The notes under the pieces: model-generated
The model's database searches: none
What the model saw: only the letters and a program-made list of their open reading frames with translations
What the model was told of the DNA's origin: nothing
Source: an uncultured bacterium
Lineage (GTDB): Bacteria; Cyanobacteriota; Vampirovibrionia; Gastranaerophilales; Gastranaerophilaceae
Length of the DNA stretch: 64,000 nt
NCBI GenBank assembly: GCA_949296425.1
Contig: CASFPN010000016.1
Location: forward strand, 58,023 to 122,022
Direction of reading: 5' to 3'
Translations under genes and position numbers: made by a program
Shown here: in pieces, positions 17,315 through 25,689 of the stretch
How positions within the stretch are numbered: position 1 is the first letter of the stretch
Layout of the letters: each line of letters starts with the position of its first letter

Positions 17315-17362
17315 CTAGAGTGCCCCCCCCCCGAGGATTTTAATAAATCTTAATACTTCCAT
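17315..17362 (-). CDS. Short leader ORF ended by G10 tract
   Basis: ATG at 17362 after AAGGAGAGAGTAGCT encodes MEVLRFIKILGGGAL and stops at TAG because the G tract has ten G. With 11 (or 8) G, translation continues about 100 codons without a stop into the pseudopilin ORF. Either a true leader peptide or the 5' end of a split gene. Confidence 0.5.
   Translation of the reverse strand: MEVLRFIKILGGGAL
17323..17332 (-). repeat. Homopolymer C10 (G10 on coding strand)
   Basis: Ten C in an AT-rich region, flanked by TGCCC...CCGAGG. The downstream half (CACTCT) is shared with the tracts at 19922, 50119 and 59674. Length decides the frame of the pseudopilin leader. Confidence 0.95.
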
Positions 17363-17395
17363 AGCTACTCTCTCCTTTTTCATCCTAAACTATAA

Positions 17396-17575
17396 TTATG
17401 CGCTTCTTCTCATCAAATCCGATAATTTTACTTCTTTTGGTTCTTTTTTAACCCTTTTTACAGACTGTTTCTTTTCTGATTTTTCATGTTTAAACTGTGA
17501 CAAACCTATCTTGATGCCTGAATTCTGATCACTTATCATAAAAATGTCTTTAAAAAATGCGATTAATTCTTTCAT
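17396..17575 (-). CDS. Small basic protein, 59 aa, unknown
   Basis: ATG at 17575 with GGAG 7-8 nt upstream; reads MKELIAFFKDIFMISD to VKLSDLMRRSA. The N-terminus is a short amphipathic helix, the rest is Lys-rich. It ends 13 nt before the ATG at 17383, so it is probably cotranscribed with the pseudopilin-like gene. No family recognised. Confidence 0.6.
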   Translation of the reverse strand: MKELIAFFKDIFMISDQNSGIKIGLSQFKHEKSEKKQSVKRVKKEPKEVKLSDLMRRSA

Positions 17576-17692
17576 AAGTTTTCTCCTGAAACTATTATAA
17601 CCATTTGTATTATATTTATATCATTCATTAAATCTATTTTCAACTCAAAAAACATTGTATTTTATGTTATATTATTGATATAAATGCTTTAG

Positions 17693-18412
17693 GTGCACAA
17701 TTTGAACACTAATAATTCACGAATTTTGAACGACAAATATAATAATGATTTTAATACAGCTTTAAATATATATGAAAATGAATATTCGCATGAAGATTTG
17801 ATAATGCTACTAAAAAACGGTTCTGTAGCTGAAAAACAGGCAGCAGCATTAAAATTGGATAAAATTAATACCCAAAAAGATGCAGAAATCATAATGTCGA
17901 ATCTCACCGGATGTGACGGAAAAATCAGAGAAGCCATATCATTTAAGCTGAACGAATTTATACCTCAAAACCCTCAATTATACACAAAATTCCAGGATAT
18001 AATACTTGATGCGTTGGTTGATATTAACGGAAATATTTGCCGGAATATTCTTTCTGCTATCAAAATTCTTAAAAATTATCCTGAATTTTATATTGATTTC
18101 TGTACAAAACTTACCCAAAAAACAGTACCGTTAATAGAAAAAATTAAAACATTTGACATTCAGGAAGGAAAATATAAAATTAATAAAGAAGTTTTTAAAC
18201 TCTACTGGTACCTTGAAACAATATGTGAATTTTCAGAGTTTATCAATAAAACTTCATTAAAAAAAATTCTTTGCGAAACTAAAAATATAACAGACTATAC
18301 AATTCGCGAAAAAACTGCAAAAATTCTTTCAAACATCCATGATGATAATGATTTGTTAACAATTAAAGAGGAATTACAAAATGATGAAAACTATTATGTA
18401 AGAAGATATTAG
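17693..18412 (+). CDS. HEAT-repeat-like helical protein
   Basis: 239 aa, all-helical with HEAT-like stretches (VAEKQAAALKLDKINTQKDAEII; GKIREAISFKLNEF; YTIREKTAKILSNIHDDNDLLTI). The shown start is GTG; a TTG at 17702 with AGGTG six nt upstream is an equally good choice. No catalytic motif. Probably a cytoplasmic protein-interaction scaffold; function unknown. Confidence 0.7.
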   Translation: MHNLNTNNSRILNDKYNNDFNTALNIYENEYSHEDLIMLLKNGSVAEKQAAALKLDKINTQKDAEIIMSNLTGCDGKIREAISFKLNEFIPQNPQLYTKFQDIILDALVDINGNICRNILSAIKILKNYPEFYIDFCTKLTQKTVPLIEKIKTFDIQEGKYKINKEVFKLYWYLETICEFSEFINKTSLKKILCETKNITDYTIREKTAKILSNIHDDNDLLTIKEELQNDENYYVRRY

Positions 18413-18540
18413 CTCCTTTTTATTAATTTTTGTTAAGAAGTTTATAACAAATATATACATTTTACGCAATTTTTAATGAATAATTTCCTTTATATATATA
18501 CAAGGGGAATTTGAACAGGGAAAACAAAAAGGAGAATAAT

Positions 18541-18729
18541 ATGGCCAGAGTTTTAATATCAATGCCGGAAAGATTTTTAGACGAAATAGACAAAGTTGCA
18601 GGAAATGAAAATCGTACACGTTCAGAGTTGATCAGAGAAGCTCTCAGAAATTATATGTACAGAAATCAGTTAAGAAACTCTAAACAGGCAGCAAAAAATG
18701 CAGAAATACTCGATGCACTGCTCGGATAA
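18541..18729 (+). CDS. Ribbon-helix-helix (CopG-like) DNA-binding protein
   Basis: 62 aa from the ATG with AAAAGGAG 6 nt upstream. It has a CopG/MetJ-type N-terminal strand (MARVLISMPERFLDEID), then NENRTRSELIREALRNYM. Such dimers bind short palindromes and are often antitoxins or autorepressors. Followed after 23 bp by a related small ORF. Confidence 0.88.
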   Translation: MARVLISMPERFLDEIDKVAGNENRTRSELIREALRNYMYRNQLRNSKQAAKNAEILDALLG

Positions 18730-18752
18730 AAAACAAAAGGGGGAAAATAAAA

Positions 18753-18914
18753 ATGGAAAATAATGAATACATAATGTCATCACTTGATGAATACTTTGAA
18801 ATCTTAGACAGAGAAAACAAAAAACGTTCAGAATTGGTCGCAAAATCTCTGGTAAAATATTTACAACAAAACAAAGAAGAATCAAAATTTCAATCACTTC
18901 AAATCGCTAAATAA
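18753..18914 (+). CDS. Small RHH-like partner, 53 aa
   Basis: ATG at 18753 with AGGGGGAAAA upstream. It reads MENNEYIMSSLDEYFEILD then RENKKRSELVAKSLVKYLQQ, the helix pattern of the upstream RHH protein (ENRTRSELIREALRNYM) but with a weak N-terminal strand. Probably a diverged duplicate that could form mixed dimers; not a recognisable toxin. Confidence 0.7.
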   Translation: MENNEYIMSSLDEYFEILDRENKKRSELVAKSLVKYLQQNKEESKFQSLQIAK

Positions 18915-18981
18915 AAAGTCAAGGTCATAGATTATTTTGGGAAAAGGAAAAAATTTATAGGGGAAAATTTGATTGAATTGT

Positions 18982-19013
18982 AAACGCCTTACGCAAAAGT
19001 AAGGCGTTTTTGT
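18982..19013 (+). terminator. Terminator of the RHH pair
   Basis: The stem AAACGCCTTAC / GTAAGGCGTTTTT with a short loop lies between convergent units. Confidence 0.88.
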
Positions 19014-19022
19014 ATCATAAAA

Positions 19023-19797
19023 TTAGTATGGATAACTATAACCTTTCGGCCATCCTTCATTTTTAGGGATTCTAAAATTATTGCGCTGTAAAAGTGCCCC
19101 ACAGGTTAGCCCTGCATAAACACTGTCTTTTGAACAATATTGTTTTAATGTTTTATCGCTTAAACTCGGCAATCCATACCAAAATGAGAATTTACCAATG
19201 TAATCTTTCAAAGAAGTCGCATCATTAAATGCCAATATAAGCATAAATGTATCTATTCCCTGACGATTTGGCCCTTTTTCACCATTTACGTCAATAAACT
19301 CAGCATAGGCATTATGCACACTCATTGAGCTAAATCCAATCATAGCTCCGTTTGCAAGATAAATTTTTATAGAATGCCACGCTTCTGTTCCTGATACGCC
19401 AATTCCATTCAATCTTGTACCACCTGCCATATCGTATGATTGAAACTGGCATTTACCTGAGTTATTATTTGTACATGGATTATCAATAAGGTTTAAATAT
19501 GGTTTTAAATATTTTTCATAAAATTCTATGTAATTATGCCCATTAGGAGCTTCCCAGGTTTCTTTGGGGGCCATAGTCATTTTCTGCCATCTTGAGTGCA
19601 TTTGAAATTATGGAATAATTTTCCGCAAGTTGAGTCGCAAATACCTGATATTGATATTTTCTGACAAAAAACGGAATAACCAATGCCGCAACCACGCCAA
19701 TGATGCCGAGGGTAATGAGAACTTCAGCAAGAGTAAACGCGGCTTTCTTTTTCATTGAAGAGTGAAGGGGGGAAACATCTATTTTTTCCTTCTCCAT
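19023..19797 (-). pseudogene. Pseudopilin-like gene with internal frameshift
   Basis: Two overlapping frames make one pseudopilin. The N-terminal frame has KKKAAFTLAEVLITLGIIGVVAALVIP to MAENDYG and stops at 19543. The C-terminal frame resumes as PKETWEAPNGHNYIEFYEKYL and includes FIDVNGEKGPNRQGIDTF, ending at 19023. Removing one G of the G5 run at 19566-19570 (or adding two) restores one protein. Upstream, the leader frame is open to a G10 tract. The mature region has several Cys (CTNNNSGKC, QYCSKD, GLTCG). A real disruption or a sequencing error cannot be told apart here. Confidence 0.7.
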
Positions 19798-19885
19798 TAA
19801 TACCTCTCCCGAGAGAGGGAAAATTGTTACGATACTTCTTAATGCCTTAGTGACATAGTATATTACGAGATTTAAATAGCTTGAC
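19797..19885. repeat. Dispersed leader repeat, copy 2
   Basis: Related to 17171-17258 and 50007-50082, same order (CCTCTCCCGAGAGAGG, then CTTAGTGACATAGTAT, then TTTAAATAGCTTGAC). It is stop-free in the pseudopilin frame. Confidence 0.8.
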
Positions 19886-19913
19886 TTCTTGACCTCTTGA
19901 CTTATCTCTAGCT

Positions 19914-19961
19914 CTAGAGTGCCCCCCCCCCGAGCTCACAATTCTTTACAATCTTTTTCAT
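19914..19961 (-). CDS. Short leader ORF ended by G10 tract
   Basis: Reads MKKIVKNCELGGGAL then TAG. With 11 or 8 G the frame continues through leader repeat 2 into MEKEKIDVSPL and the FTLAE core. The 5' context (GTGAGGTC..TTATGAAAAAGATT and, further up, TGCAACATATTTATTATAAC) is nearly the same as at the 50.1-kb locus, so the two loci are duplicates. Confidence 0.5.
   Translation of the reverse strand: MKKIVKNCELGGGAL
19922..19931 (-). repeat. Homopolymer C10 (G10 on coding strand)
   Basis: Ten C between CTAGAGTG and GAGCTC. Ten G puts the start codon out of frame with the pseudopilin ORF; 11 or 8 would join them. Confidence 0.95.
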
Positions 19962-20066
19962 AAATCGACCTCACTTTTTCTGCAACATATTTATTATAAC
20001 TTAATTATCTTGTTTTTGCAATATAATTAATTGACTAACTTCTTTAATGGTTTAGAATGTAAATAT

Positions 20067-20897
20067 ATGAAAAAGATTTGGCTGATAGTTTTATTACTTG
20101 TAATTATTCAAGTACCTGTATTCTCTTTTAATAAAAGGATGGAGCCGTCATCCTGTGAAGAAGGCGCACTGCCGAATATTTTCATTTATGCTATCCCGGA
20201 TGAAACTAAACAGGAATCTGATAAAAAAACAAACAATAATGAGGAAGAAATAACTCTTGATATTAATGATGATGCAAAACTCGGAGCAACAACATTAAAA
20301 GGTTATGCACAATATATAGAAGATGTCGAAGAAATTTATCTCAAAGATAACAATGACAACTTTGTTTTAAATATAAAAGTACCACAAAAAATTACTGCTT
20401 CAGAAGGCTTAAATCTTTCCCAAACACCTTTAAAACAGATTGCCAGATCCAAAGAATGGGAGTATAATATCGCTCCGAAATCAGTTCATGAATCGGAAGC
20501 CAGAGGCAATTTTACATTCGGAGCCTTATACGGCAACGAAGTTGATAATATAGCAATGCTTGAATCAGAAGCCGGACTTTTTACAAAGTATGAAAAAAAT
20601 AAATTTGCCCTCAGCTCAACTTACAAAAAAAACTTAAATACTACATATAATCAGTTTTATGATACAATATCCATTGCTCCTGAATTTAAACTGAACAACT
20701 ATATGTCAATACGCAACGAATACAAAGCCGATATAACCCGCAACAGAAAATCAGGAGCTCTGGTATTCTCTCTTAATCCGTTCGGGAAAAAAGATACAGA
20801 CAAATTCAGACTTGAACTCGGAGCAAAACAAACAATATACGCTGACAACACAGAACCTAAAACAGAATTCAGTTTCTCCACAAAATTTAAATTGTAA
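20067..20897 (+). CDS. Exported protein, possible outer-membrane barrel
   Basis: 276 aa from MKKIWLIVLLLVIIQVPVFS, a signal peptide. An in-frame upstream ATG-type start exists but would spoil it. The C-terminal 120 residues alternate polar and hydrophobic positions in strand-like segments (FTFGALYGNEV, GLFTKYEKNKFALSSTYKK, SIAPEFKLNNYMSIRNEYK, RLELGAKQTIYA) and end in FSFSTKFKL, like a beta-barrel. No family is recognised. Confidence 0.72.
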   Translation: MKKIWLIVLLLVIIQVPVFSFNKRMEPSSCEEGALPNIFIYAIPDETKQESDKKTNNNEEEITLDINDDAKLGATTLKGYAQYIEDVEEIYLKDNNDNFVLNIKVPQKITASEGLNLSQTPLKQIARSKEWEYNIAPKSVHESEARGNFTFGALYGNEVDNIAMLESEAGLFTKYEKNKFALSSTYKKNLNTTYNQFYDTISIAPEFKLNNYMSIRNEYKADITRNRKSGALVFSLNPFGKKDTDKFRLELGAKQTIYADNTEPKTEFSFSTKFKL

Positions 20898-20958
20898 ATT
20901 TATTCTAACTTTGTTGTTTTAATCATTTATTTTGTTTATAATTTATTTGTGAGGTTTT

Positions 20959-21363
20959 ATGGCTGAAGATACCAGACAGGCTAATATTCAGGAGGAAAGT
21001 GTACATACCTCCAAAAGTTCAAAAACCAAAACAGGTTTTTATTATTCTTTTTTGACGCTTGTTTTACTGCTATGCCTCATTCAAATAGGTTTCGGCGCCA
21101 TATTAAACATCTCAAAAACAATTTCTTACAGGGCTAAAATTTCTACACTGTCAAAAATCCGTGATAATGCAGAAGACAGAAATCAAGAACTTAAGCAGGA
21201 TATAAAATTATTCTCATCAACATCCAGCCTTGAAGGTATTGCCAGAAATAACCTCAAAATGGCGGGAGAAGATGAAGTGCTTGTTTTAATAAACAACTCT
21301 CAGGCACAAAATTCAGATAAGAAGAAAAAAAATAAAAAACACAAAAAGAAAAACGGAGCATAA
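20959..21363 (+). CDS. FtsB/DivIC-like septum formation initiator
   Basis: 134 aa bitopic protein: an N-terminal cytoplasmic tail, one TM segment (YYSFLTLVLLLCLIQIGFGAIL), a coiled-coil (ISTLSKIRDNAEDRNQELKQD) and the family motif SLEGIARNNLKMAGEDEVLVLI. Members help assemble the division septum with FtsL and FtsQ. A Lys-rich tail is unusual. The stop abuts the ATG of the TPR gene (TAAATG), so they are cotranscribed. Confidence 0.82.
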   Translation: MAEDTRQANIQEESVHTSKSSKTKTGFYYSFLTLVLLLCLIQIGFGAILNISKTISYRAKISTLSKIRDNAEDRNQELKQDIKLFSSTSSLEGIARNNLKMAGEDEVLVLINNSQAQNSDKKKKNKKHKKKNGA

Positions 21364-22944
21364 ATGCAAAATACCGAAGTTTTGGAATATATTAAACAGG
21401 CATTTGAATTAAAATCACAGCAATGCTACAAGCAGGCTGTTGAAATGCTTTATAAAGCTCTGGAAATAGAAAACGATAACATAGAAATTCTTTTCCAGCT
21501 TGGCGAGTTGTATTTCATGCTTAACAATTTTTCGAGAGCTTCACATTACCTTGAAAAAGTGCTTTCTAAAAATGACAAACATATTGATGCCTTAAGAATT
21601 TTAGAAAAAATTTATCGCCTGACTCATGATTCAAAAAATGCATATAATACAGCCGAAAAAATTTACGGATTAACAAAAAAAACAGAAGACTTACTGGAAT
21701 TTATTGATATTTTGTCAAAAACCGGAGATCTTGAAAAAATAAAAAATTTTGAAAATTCATCAGATTCTGATGATAAAATATGTTACGGGATCGCAAAAGC
21801 ATATTACGACAACAATAAATCACCTGCTGCAAAAGAAAAACTTGAACAGGCTTTAAAACTTAATCCTGAAAACGAATCCGCACTAATCCTTCTGGGTAAA
21901 ATTTATTTTGATGAAAATGATTTGGAAAAATCAAAAAATATATTTTACACTTTTCCAAAAACATGTGAAAACCCTGAAGTATTAAATTATCTGGGATTGT
22001 TTGCTCTTGAAGATATGCATTTTGTTGACGCGATAAAATATTTTTCAAAAGCTTCCAATAAGGATAAGGAAAATCCGAGATATTTCTATAATCTTGGTAA
22101 CGCCTATTTCTTTAACGGTTGGCTTGATGAAGCTTCCAAAGCCTACCTTAAAGCAATTTGTATGTCACCGGATGAACCGGGTTTTAGGTATTCTCTTGCC
22201 TATTTGTATTATGAACAGAAACATTTTGAAAAAGCCAAAAGAGAAATTGATTTTATCCTGCAAAACAATCCTGATTATACGCTTGGCCATGTCTTGAACG
22301 CACTATTGAAATATGAAAACAAAGATTTTCTCGGAGCAAAAACCGAACTTGAAAATAACCTGAAAAACGGCGAGGATGATAATTTTACACTCGTATCACT
22401 TGCAAAAGTGTATAAAGAACTCTCGATGTTTGAAAAAGCAGAAAACTGCATAGAAAAAGCTATCGAAAAAAATCAGGAAAGCCTGAATTATCAATGCCAG
22501 CTTGCAGAAATTTACATCTTAGAGAAAAAATATAATTCAGCCATTAATCTGGTTAATAAAATCATAGACAAAAATGAAAATTATATTGAAGCTTATACAC
22601 TGGGCGCAAAAGCAGCGTATGAAACAAAAAATTTTGAACAGACGAAAAACTATGCGCAAAATATTATAAGTCTTGATATGAACTTCGCAGCCGGATACTT
22701 CTACCTTGCTCTTGTAAGGCTTGAAGAAAAAGATTATGACGAGGCCATAGAATGTATGAAACGCGCCATAATGTATGACGTGAATAATGCAGATTACTAT
22801 GCAAAAATGAGCGAAATTTATAAGGCCAAAAAGGATTACAAAGCAGCTCTTGAATATATAAAAGAAGCAGAAAACATCTCAGGCTGCATGGAATACAAAT
22901 TACAATACAGCGAACTTGCTGCAATTAACAGAAAAATCAAATAA
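21364..22944 (+). CDS. Tetratricopeptide-repeat protein
   Basis: 526 aa, consisting of about a dozen TPR units with the W/LG-Y/F-A-P pattern (for example AVEMLYKALEIENDNIEILFQLGELYF; AKEKLEQALKLNPENESALILLGKIYF; EASKAYLKAICMSPDEPGFRYSLAYLYY). No signal peptide or TM segment. Such proteins scaffold complexes. Translationally coupled to the FtsB-like gene. Confidence 0.9.
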   Translation: MQNTEVLEYIKQAFELKSQQCYKQAVEMLYKALEIENDNIEILFQLGELYFMLNNFSRASHYLEKVLSKNDKHIDALRILEKIYRLTHDSKNAYNTAEKIYGLTKKTEDLLEFIDILSKTGDLEKIKNFENSSDSDDKICYGIAKAYYDNNKSPAAKEKLEQALKLNPENESALILLGKIYFDENDLEKSKNIFYTFPKTCENPEVLNYLGLFALEDMHFVDAIKYFSKASNKDKENPRYFYNLGNAYFFNGWLDEASKAYLKAICMSPDEPGFRYSLAYLYYEQKHFEKAKREIDFILQNNPDYTLGHVLNALLKYENKDFLGAKTELENNLKNGEDDNFTLVSLAKVYKELSMFEKAENCIEKAIEKNQESLNYQCQLAEIYILEKKYNSAINLVNKIIDKNENYIEAYTLGAKAAYETKNFEQTKNYAQNIISLDMNFAAGYFYLALVRLEEKDYDEAIECMKRAIMYDVNNADYYAKMSEIYKAKKDYKAALEYIKEAENISGCMEYKLQYSELAAINRKIK

Positions 22945-22945
22945 T

Positions 22946-22973
22946 TTGACGTTAAAAAAAATATAATTATAAT
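22946..22973 (+). promoter_or_regulatory. Sigma70-type promoter
   Basis: TTGACG, 16-bp spacer, TATAAT, about 60 bp before the GTG of the metalloprotease-like gene. Confidence 0.55.
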
Positions 22974-23031
22974 ATTTAGTATCTGCTACATTTGTAGTTC
23001 AAAACAATTAATATTACGGAGAAGAAGATTA

Positions 23032-23718
23032 GTGGATAGAAAAAGATTAAAAAAAGGAATATTCATAGCGGCACTACTGCTTTGTCAGCTACCTGCTTTT
23101 TCAGCAAAGAAAAACGACGAATTAATTGAAATGCCGAAAACTTATCCTGCCAAATACACTGCAGAATATATTAAAGAAATAAAACCTCTCTACAAACCCA
23201 CAGGCAAAGAAGAACTTATCTACGTTGCACTTGATATGCTGAAAGGCACCAACGGAGAATTTTCAAGAAACGCAATTTTAGGGAATAACCTTTCCGGACG
23301 ACCTGTAAAAATCGAATTCAGAGATCTCGGAACAATTAATCCGGACTACGCAAGTTTTGATGCGCTTGGCTGGAAAAAGAACAAGCAGTTATTTATATTT
23401 ATCAATCCGCGCCACAAAGATGCACCCCCCGGGGCTTTAGCTGCACTTCTTGCACATGAGGCACTTCATCAGGATGAATACAATTCTCTTGCGGAAGAAA
23501 CTTACGCCTGGACTATGGAAGCTTCCGTTTGGTACGAGATTGCAAAATTATATCCGGAAAGCAATGACGAACTTCATCCGCTTGTTGTGAGAGAAAATAC
23601 TTTGAAAAAATTGTTTGAACGCGGCGGCTATTCCAACAAATACATAAAAAAGACCGTAATGTCCAATGAAGGTTACAAAAATCTTCCGGCAACTTCCCCA
23701 GGTTTTGAGGATTTATAA
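23032..23718 (+). CDS. Exported zinc-metalloprotease-like protein
   Basis: 228 aa with signal peptide (IFIAALLLCQLPAFSA). HEXXH appears as AHEALHQDEYNSLAEETYAW, with H142, E143 and H146, and a downstream Glu (AEE) that could be the third ligand. GTG start with GGAGAAG upstream. Periplasmic or surface location is inferred. The family is not named; it may only be a structural metallopeptidase relative. Confidence 0.75.
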   Translation: MDRKRLKKGIFIAALLLCQLPAFSAKKNDELIEMPKTYPAKYTAEYIKEIKPLYKPTGKEELIYVALDMLKGTNGEFSRNAILGNNLSGRPVKIEFRDLGTINPDYASFDALGWKKNKQLFIFINPRHKDAPPGALAALLAHEALHQDEYNSLAEETYAWTMEASVWYEIAKLYPESNDELHPLVVRENTLKKLFERGGYSNKYIKKTVMSNEGYKNLPATSPGFEDL

Positions 23719-23766
23719 TTACCCTCTCCTGTTAATAAAAAGTGTATTGATTATAAAAAATGCTTG

Positions 23767-25014
23767 ATGTTAAATATTCGTATGAAAATACGTCAGGCAT
23801 TTTTATTTATAGCTTTAATTGTAATTCTTGTCGGGCTTAATGCATTTTTTATGTTTACAAACCGGGTCGAAATAACAGACATGCCAGAAATGGTTGATCA
23901 TAGCCATATTTCTTCCCAAAAACTCTTTGACAGCAGTTGGAAAATAATAAGGGACAATTATTACGATCCTGAACTTAACGAACAAGCCTGGACACGATGG
24001 AAAGAACATTATCACGGAAAAATAAAAACCGATGAGGATGCAAAAATTGCCATAGATACAATGCTTGCGAGCCTTGATGACCCGTATTCACGATATATGT
24101 CAAAATCTGAATATACGGAACAAAACAATTCAATTAACTCAAAAATAACAGGTATTGGAGTTAATATAACCTCAATTGCAGGCAAAATCCATATAGTAAA
24201 TGTTATGGAAGGCACTCCCGCACAATTTGCAAACCTGCTGCCTGAAGATATTATTCTTGCAATAGACGGCAAAGAAGTTAACGGTCTGCCGCTTTCAGAA
24301 GTCGCAAACCTTGTCAGAGGGCCGGAAAACAGCTTTGTAAACATCACAATTTTAAGAAATAATGACAAAATTGTAAAAAAAGTGATGAGAAAAGAAATTA
24401 AAATAAAAACCGTTAAAAGTTCAATTATAGACAAAAATATCGGTTATATTCAGATTTCAAGTTTTATCGGTTCAACAACCCCTAATGAATTTTTAGAGGC
24501 ATTGGAAAAAACAAAAGATACACAGGGACTTATTCTGGATTTACGAGGAAATACAGGTGGTCTTCTTCCGAATGCAGTGTTTATAGCTAACTTATTTATT
24601 CCTCAAGGGAATATAGTAAGCATTGTTGGAAGAAACGGGTATAAATACGATATTAACGCACAGGATACAGAATTTTCAATAAAAAAACCTACAGTTGTTC
24701 TGGTTGACGGCAACTCAGCAAGCGCAAGCGAAATTCTTTCAGGCGCACTCAAAGATTACAACAAAGCAAAGCTGCTTGGTACAAAAACTTACGGTAAAGG
24801 AATGGTACAGAAAATAATTCCAATGCCGAACGAAACAGGTCTGAATTTAACAATTGCCAAATACTTAACGCCGAAAGGTACTGATATTAACAAAAAAGGA
24901 ATAACTCCGGATATTCAGGTTGAATTCAGTCTGAAAGACGTGAAAACAAATAATGACGCACAGCTTCAGGCCGCAAAAAATGTGCTTTCAAAAATGTTAA
25001 TAAGTAAAAAATAA
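23767..25014 (+). CDS. S41 family C-terminal processing peptidase (CtpA-like)
   Basis: 415 aa with an N-terminal TM/signal segment (FLFIALIVILVGLNAFFMF), then the S41 N-domain, a PDZ domain (ITGIGVNIT...IVNVMEGTPAQFANLLPEDIILAIDG) and the protease domain (GYIQISSFIG, LRGNTGGLL, catalytic Ser in DGNSASASEI, Lys in TYGKGMVQ). Cleaves or degrades periplasmic proteins. The ATG at 23767 follows an in-frame TTG. Confidence 0.95.
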   Translation: MLNIRMKIRQAFLFIALIVILVGLNAFFMFTNRVEITDMPEMVDHSHISSQKLFDSSWKIIRDNYYDPELNEQAWTRWKEHYHGKIKTDEDAKIAIDTMLASLDDPYSRYMSKSEYTEQNNSINSKITGIGVNITSIAGKIHIVNVMEGTPAQFANLLPEDIILAIDGKEVNGLPLSEVANLVRGPENSFVNITILRNNDKIVKKVMRKEIKIKTVKSSIIDKNIGYIQISSFIGSTTPNEFLEALEKTKDTQGLILDLRGNTGGLLPNAVFIANLFIPQGNIVSIVGRNGYKYDINAQDTEFSIKKPTVVLVDGNSASASEILSGALKDYNKAKLLGTKTYGKGMVQKIIPMPNETGLNLTIAKYLTPKGTDINKKGITPDIQVEFSLKDVKTNNDAQLQAAKNVLSKMLISKK

Positions 25015-25015
25015 A

Positions 25016-25234
25016 TTATCTCTTGAAAATATTAACATCTTTTAAATCCTTTCGGTTCACAACAAGACCGCATTTTGAACAGGCAAGAATTTCTTCGGAA
25101 CTGTCAACCGGCAGAAAAATGTGCTCACACTTTTCAGTATCATCCGATTTTTCCTGTGAAAAAGGGTCAAAAGACAAGTTAATCTTTTTCTTTTTTCTTT
25201 TAAAAAGTTTCACAAAAAGTTCAATAAGATACAT
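25016..25234 (-). CDS. Small zinc-ribbon-like protein
   Basis: 72 aa from the ATG lying 1 nt after the cdd stop (TAAAATG), hence translationally coupled. An N-terminal amphipathic basic helix (LFVKLFKRKKKK) is followed by CEHIF..ACSKCGLVV, a likely Cys/His zinc ribbon. Role unknown. Confidence 0.65.
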   Translation of the reverse strand: MYLIELFVKLFKRKKKKINLSFDPFSQEKSDDTEKCEHIFLPVDSSEEILACSKCGLVVNRKDLKDVNIFKR

Positions 25235-25235
25235 T

Positions 25236-25619
25236 TTATAGATCAAAACATTCCGGCAAAAGCTCATTTAACGGATAAACTTTTATCCCATCCTGTAATT
25301 TTGTTATAACATCAAGTCCGTTTTCGGAAGTAAACTCATTCAACACCTGCCTGCAAGCTCCGCAAGGGGTACAATTAAGCTTATTTGGTGAAAATATCGC
25401 AATAGCCTTTATTTTTCTTTCTCCGTTAGCTATAGCAGTTCCTACAGCATTTCTTTCAGCACAAATAGTCAATCCGTAGCTCGAATTTTCGAAATTACAG
25501 GCTGTATATGTATTACCACTGTCGCATAATATACATGCCCCGACAGGGAATTTTGAATACGGAACATAGGCATTTTGGCTAGCCTGTTCTGCCAGTTGTA
25601 ACATTTTCTCATAATCCAT
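25236..25619 (-). CDS. cdd: Cytidine deaminase
   Basis: 127 aa homotetrameric type. Zinc site motifs are CAERNA (ligand Cys and catalytic Glu) and PCGACRQVL. It deaminates cytidine and deoxycytidine in pyrimidine salvage. Confidence 0.96.
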   Translation of the reverse strand: MDYEKMLQLAEQASQNAYVPYSKFPVGACILCDSGNTYTACNFENSSYGLTICAERNAVGTAIANGERKIKAIAIFSPNKLNCTPCGACRQVLNEFTSENGLDVITKLQDGIKVYPLNELLPECFDL

Positions 25620-25689
25620 ATTAATACTTTAAACCGGTTATCTAAAAATAAAATCCATTAATTATATGAAATTGTGATATAATTTTGTC

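Noticed and set aside
17323..17332. G-quadruplex or rRNA-like element at the C10 runs
   Set aside because: A single ten-base run cannot give four separated G blocks; the coding-frame effect explains the data better.
23815..24434. Antisense ORFs inside the CtpA-like gene
   Set aside because: Shadows of the real gene with no ribosome sites; the protease motifs on the plus strand are decisive.
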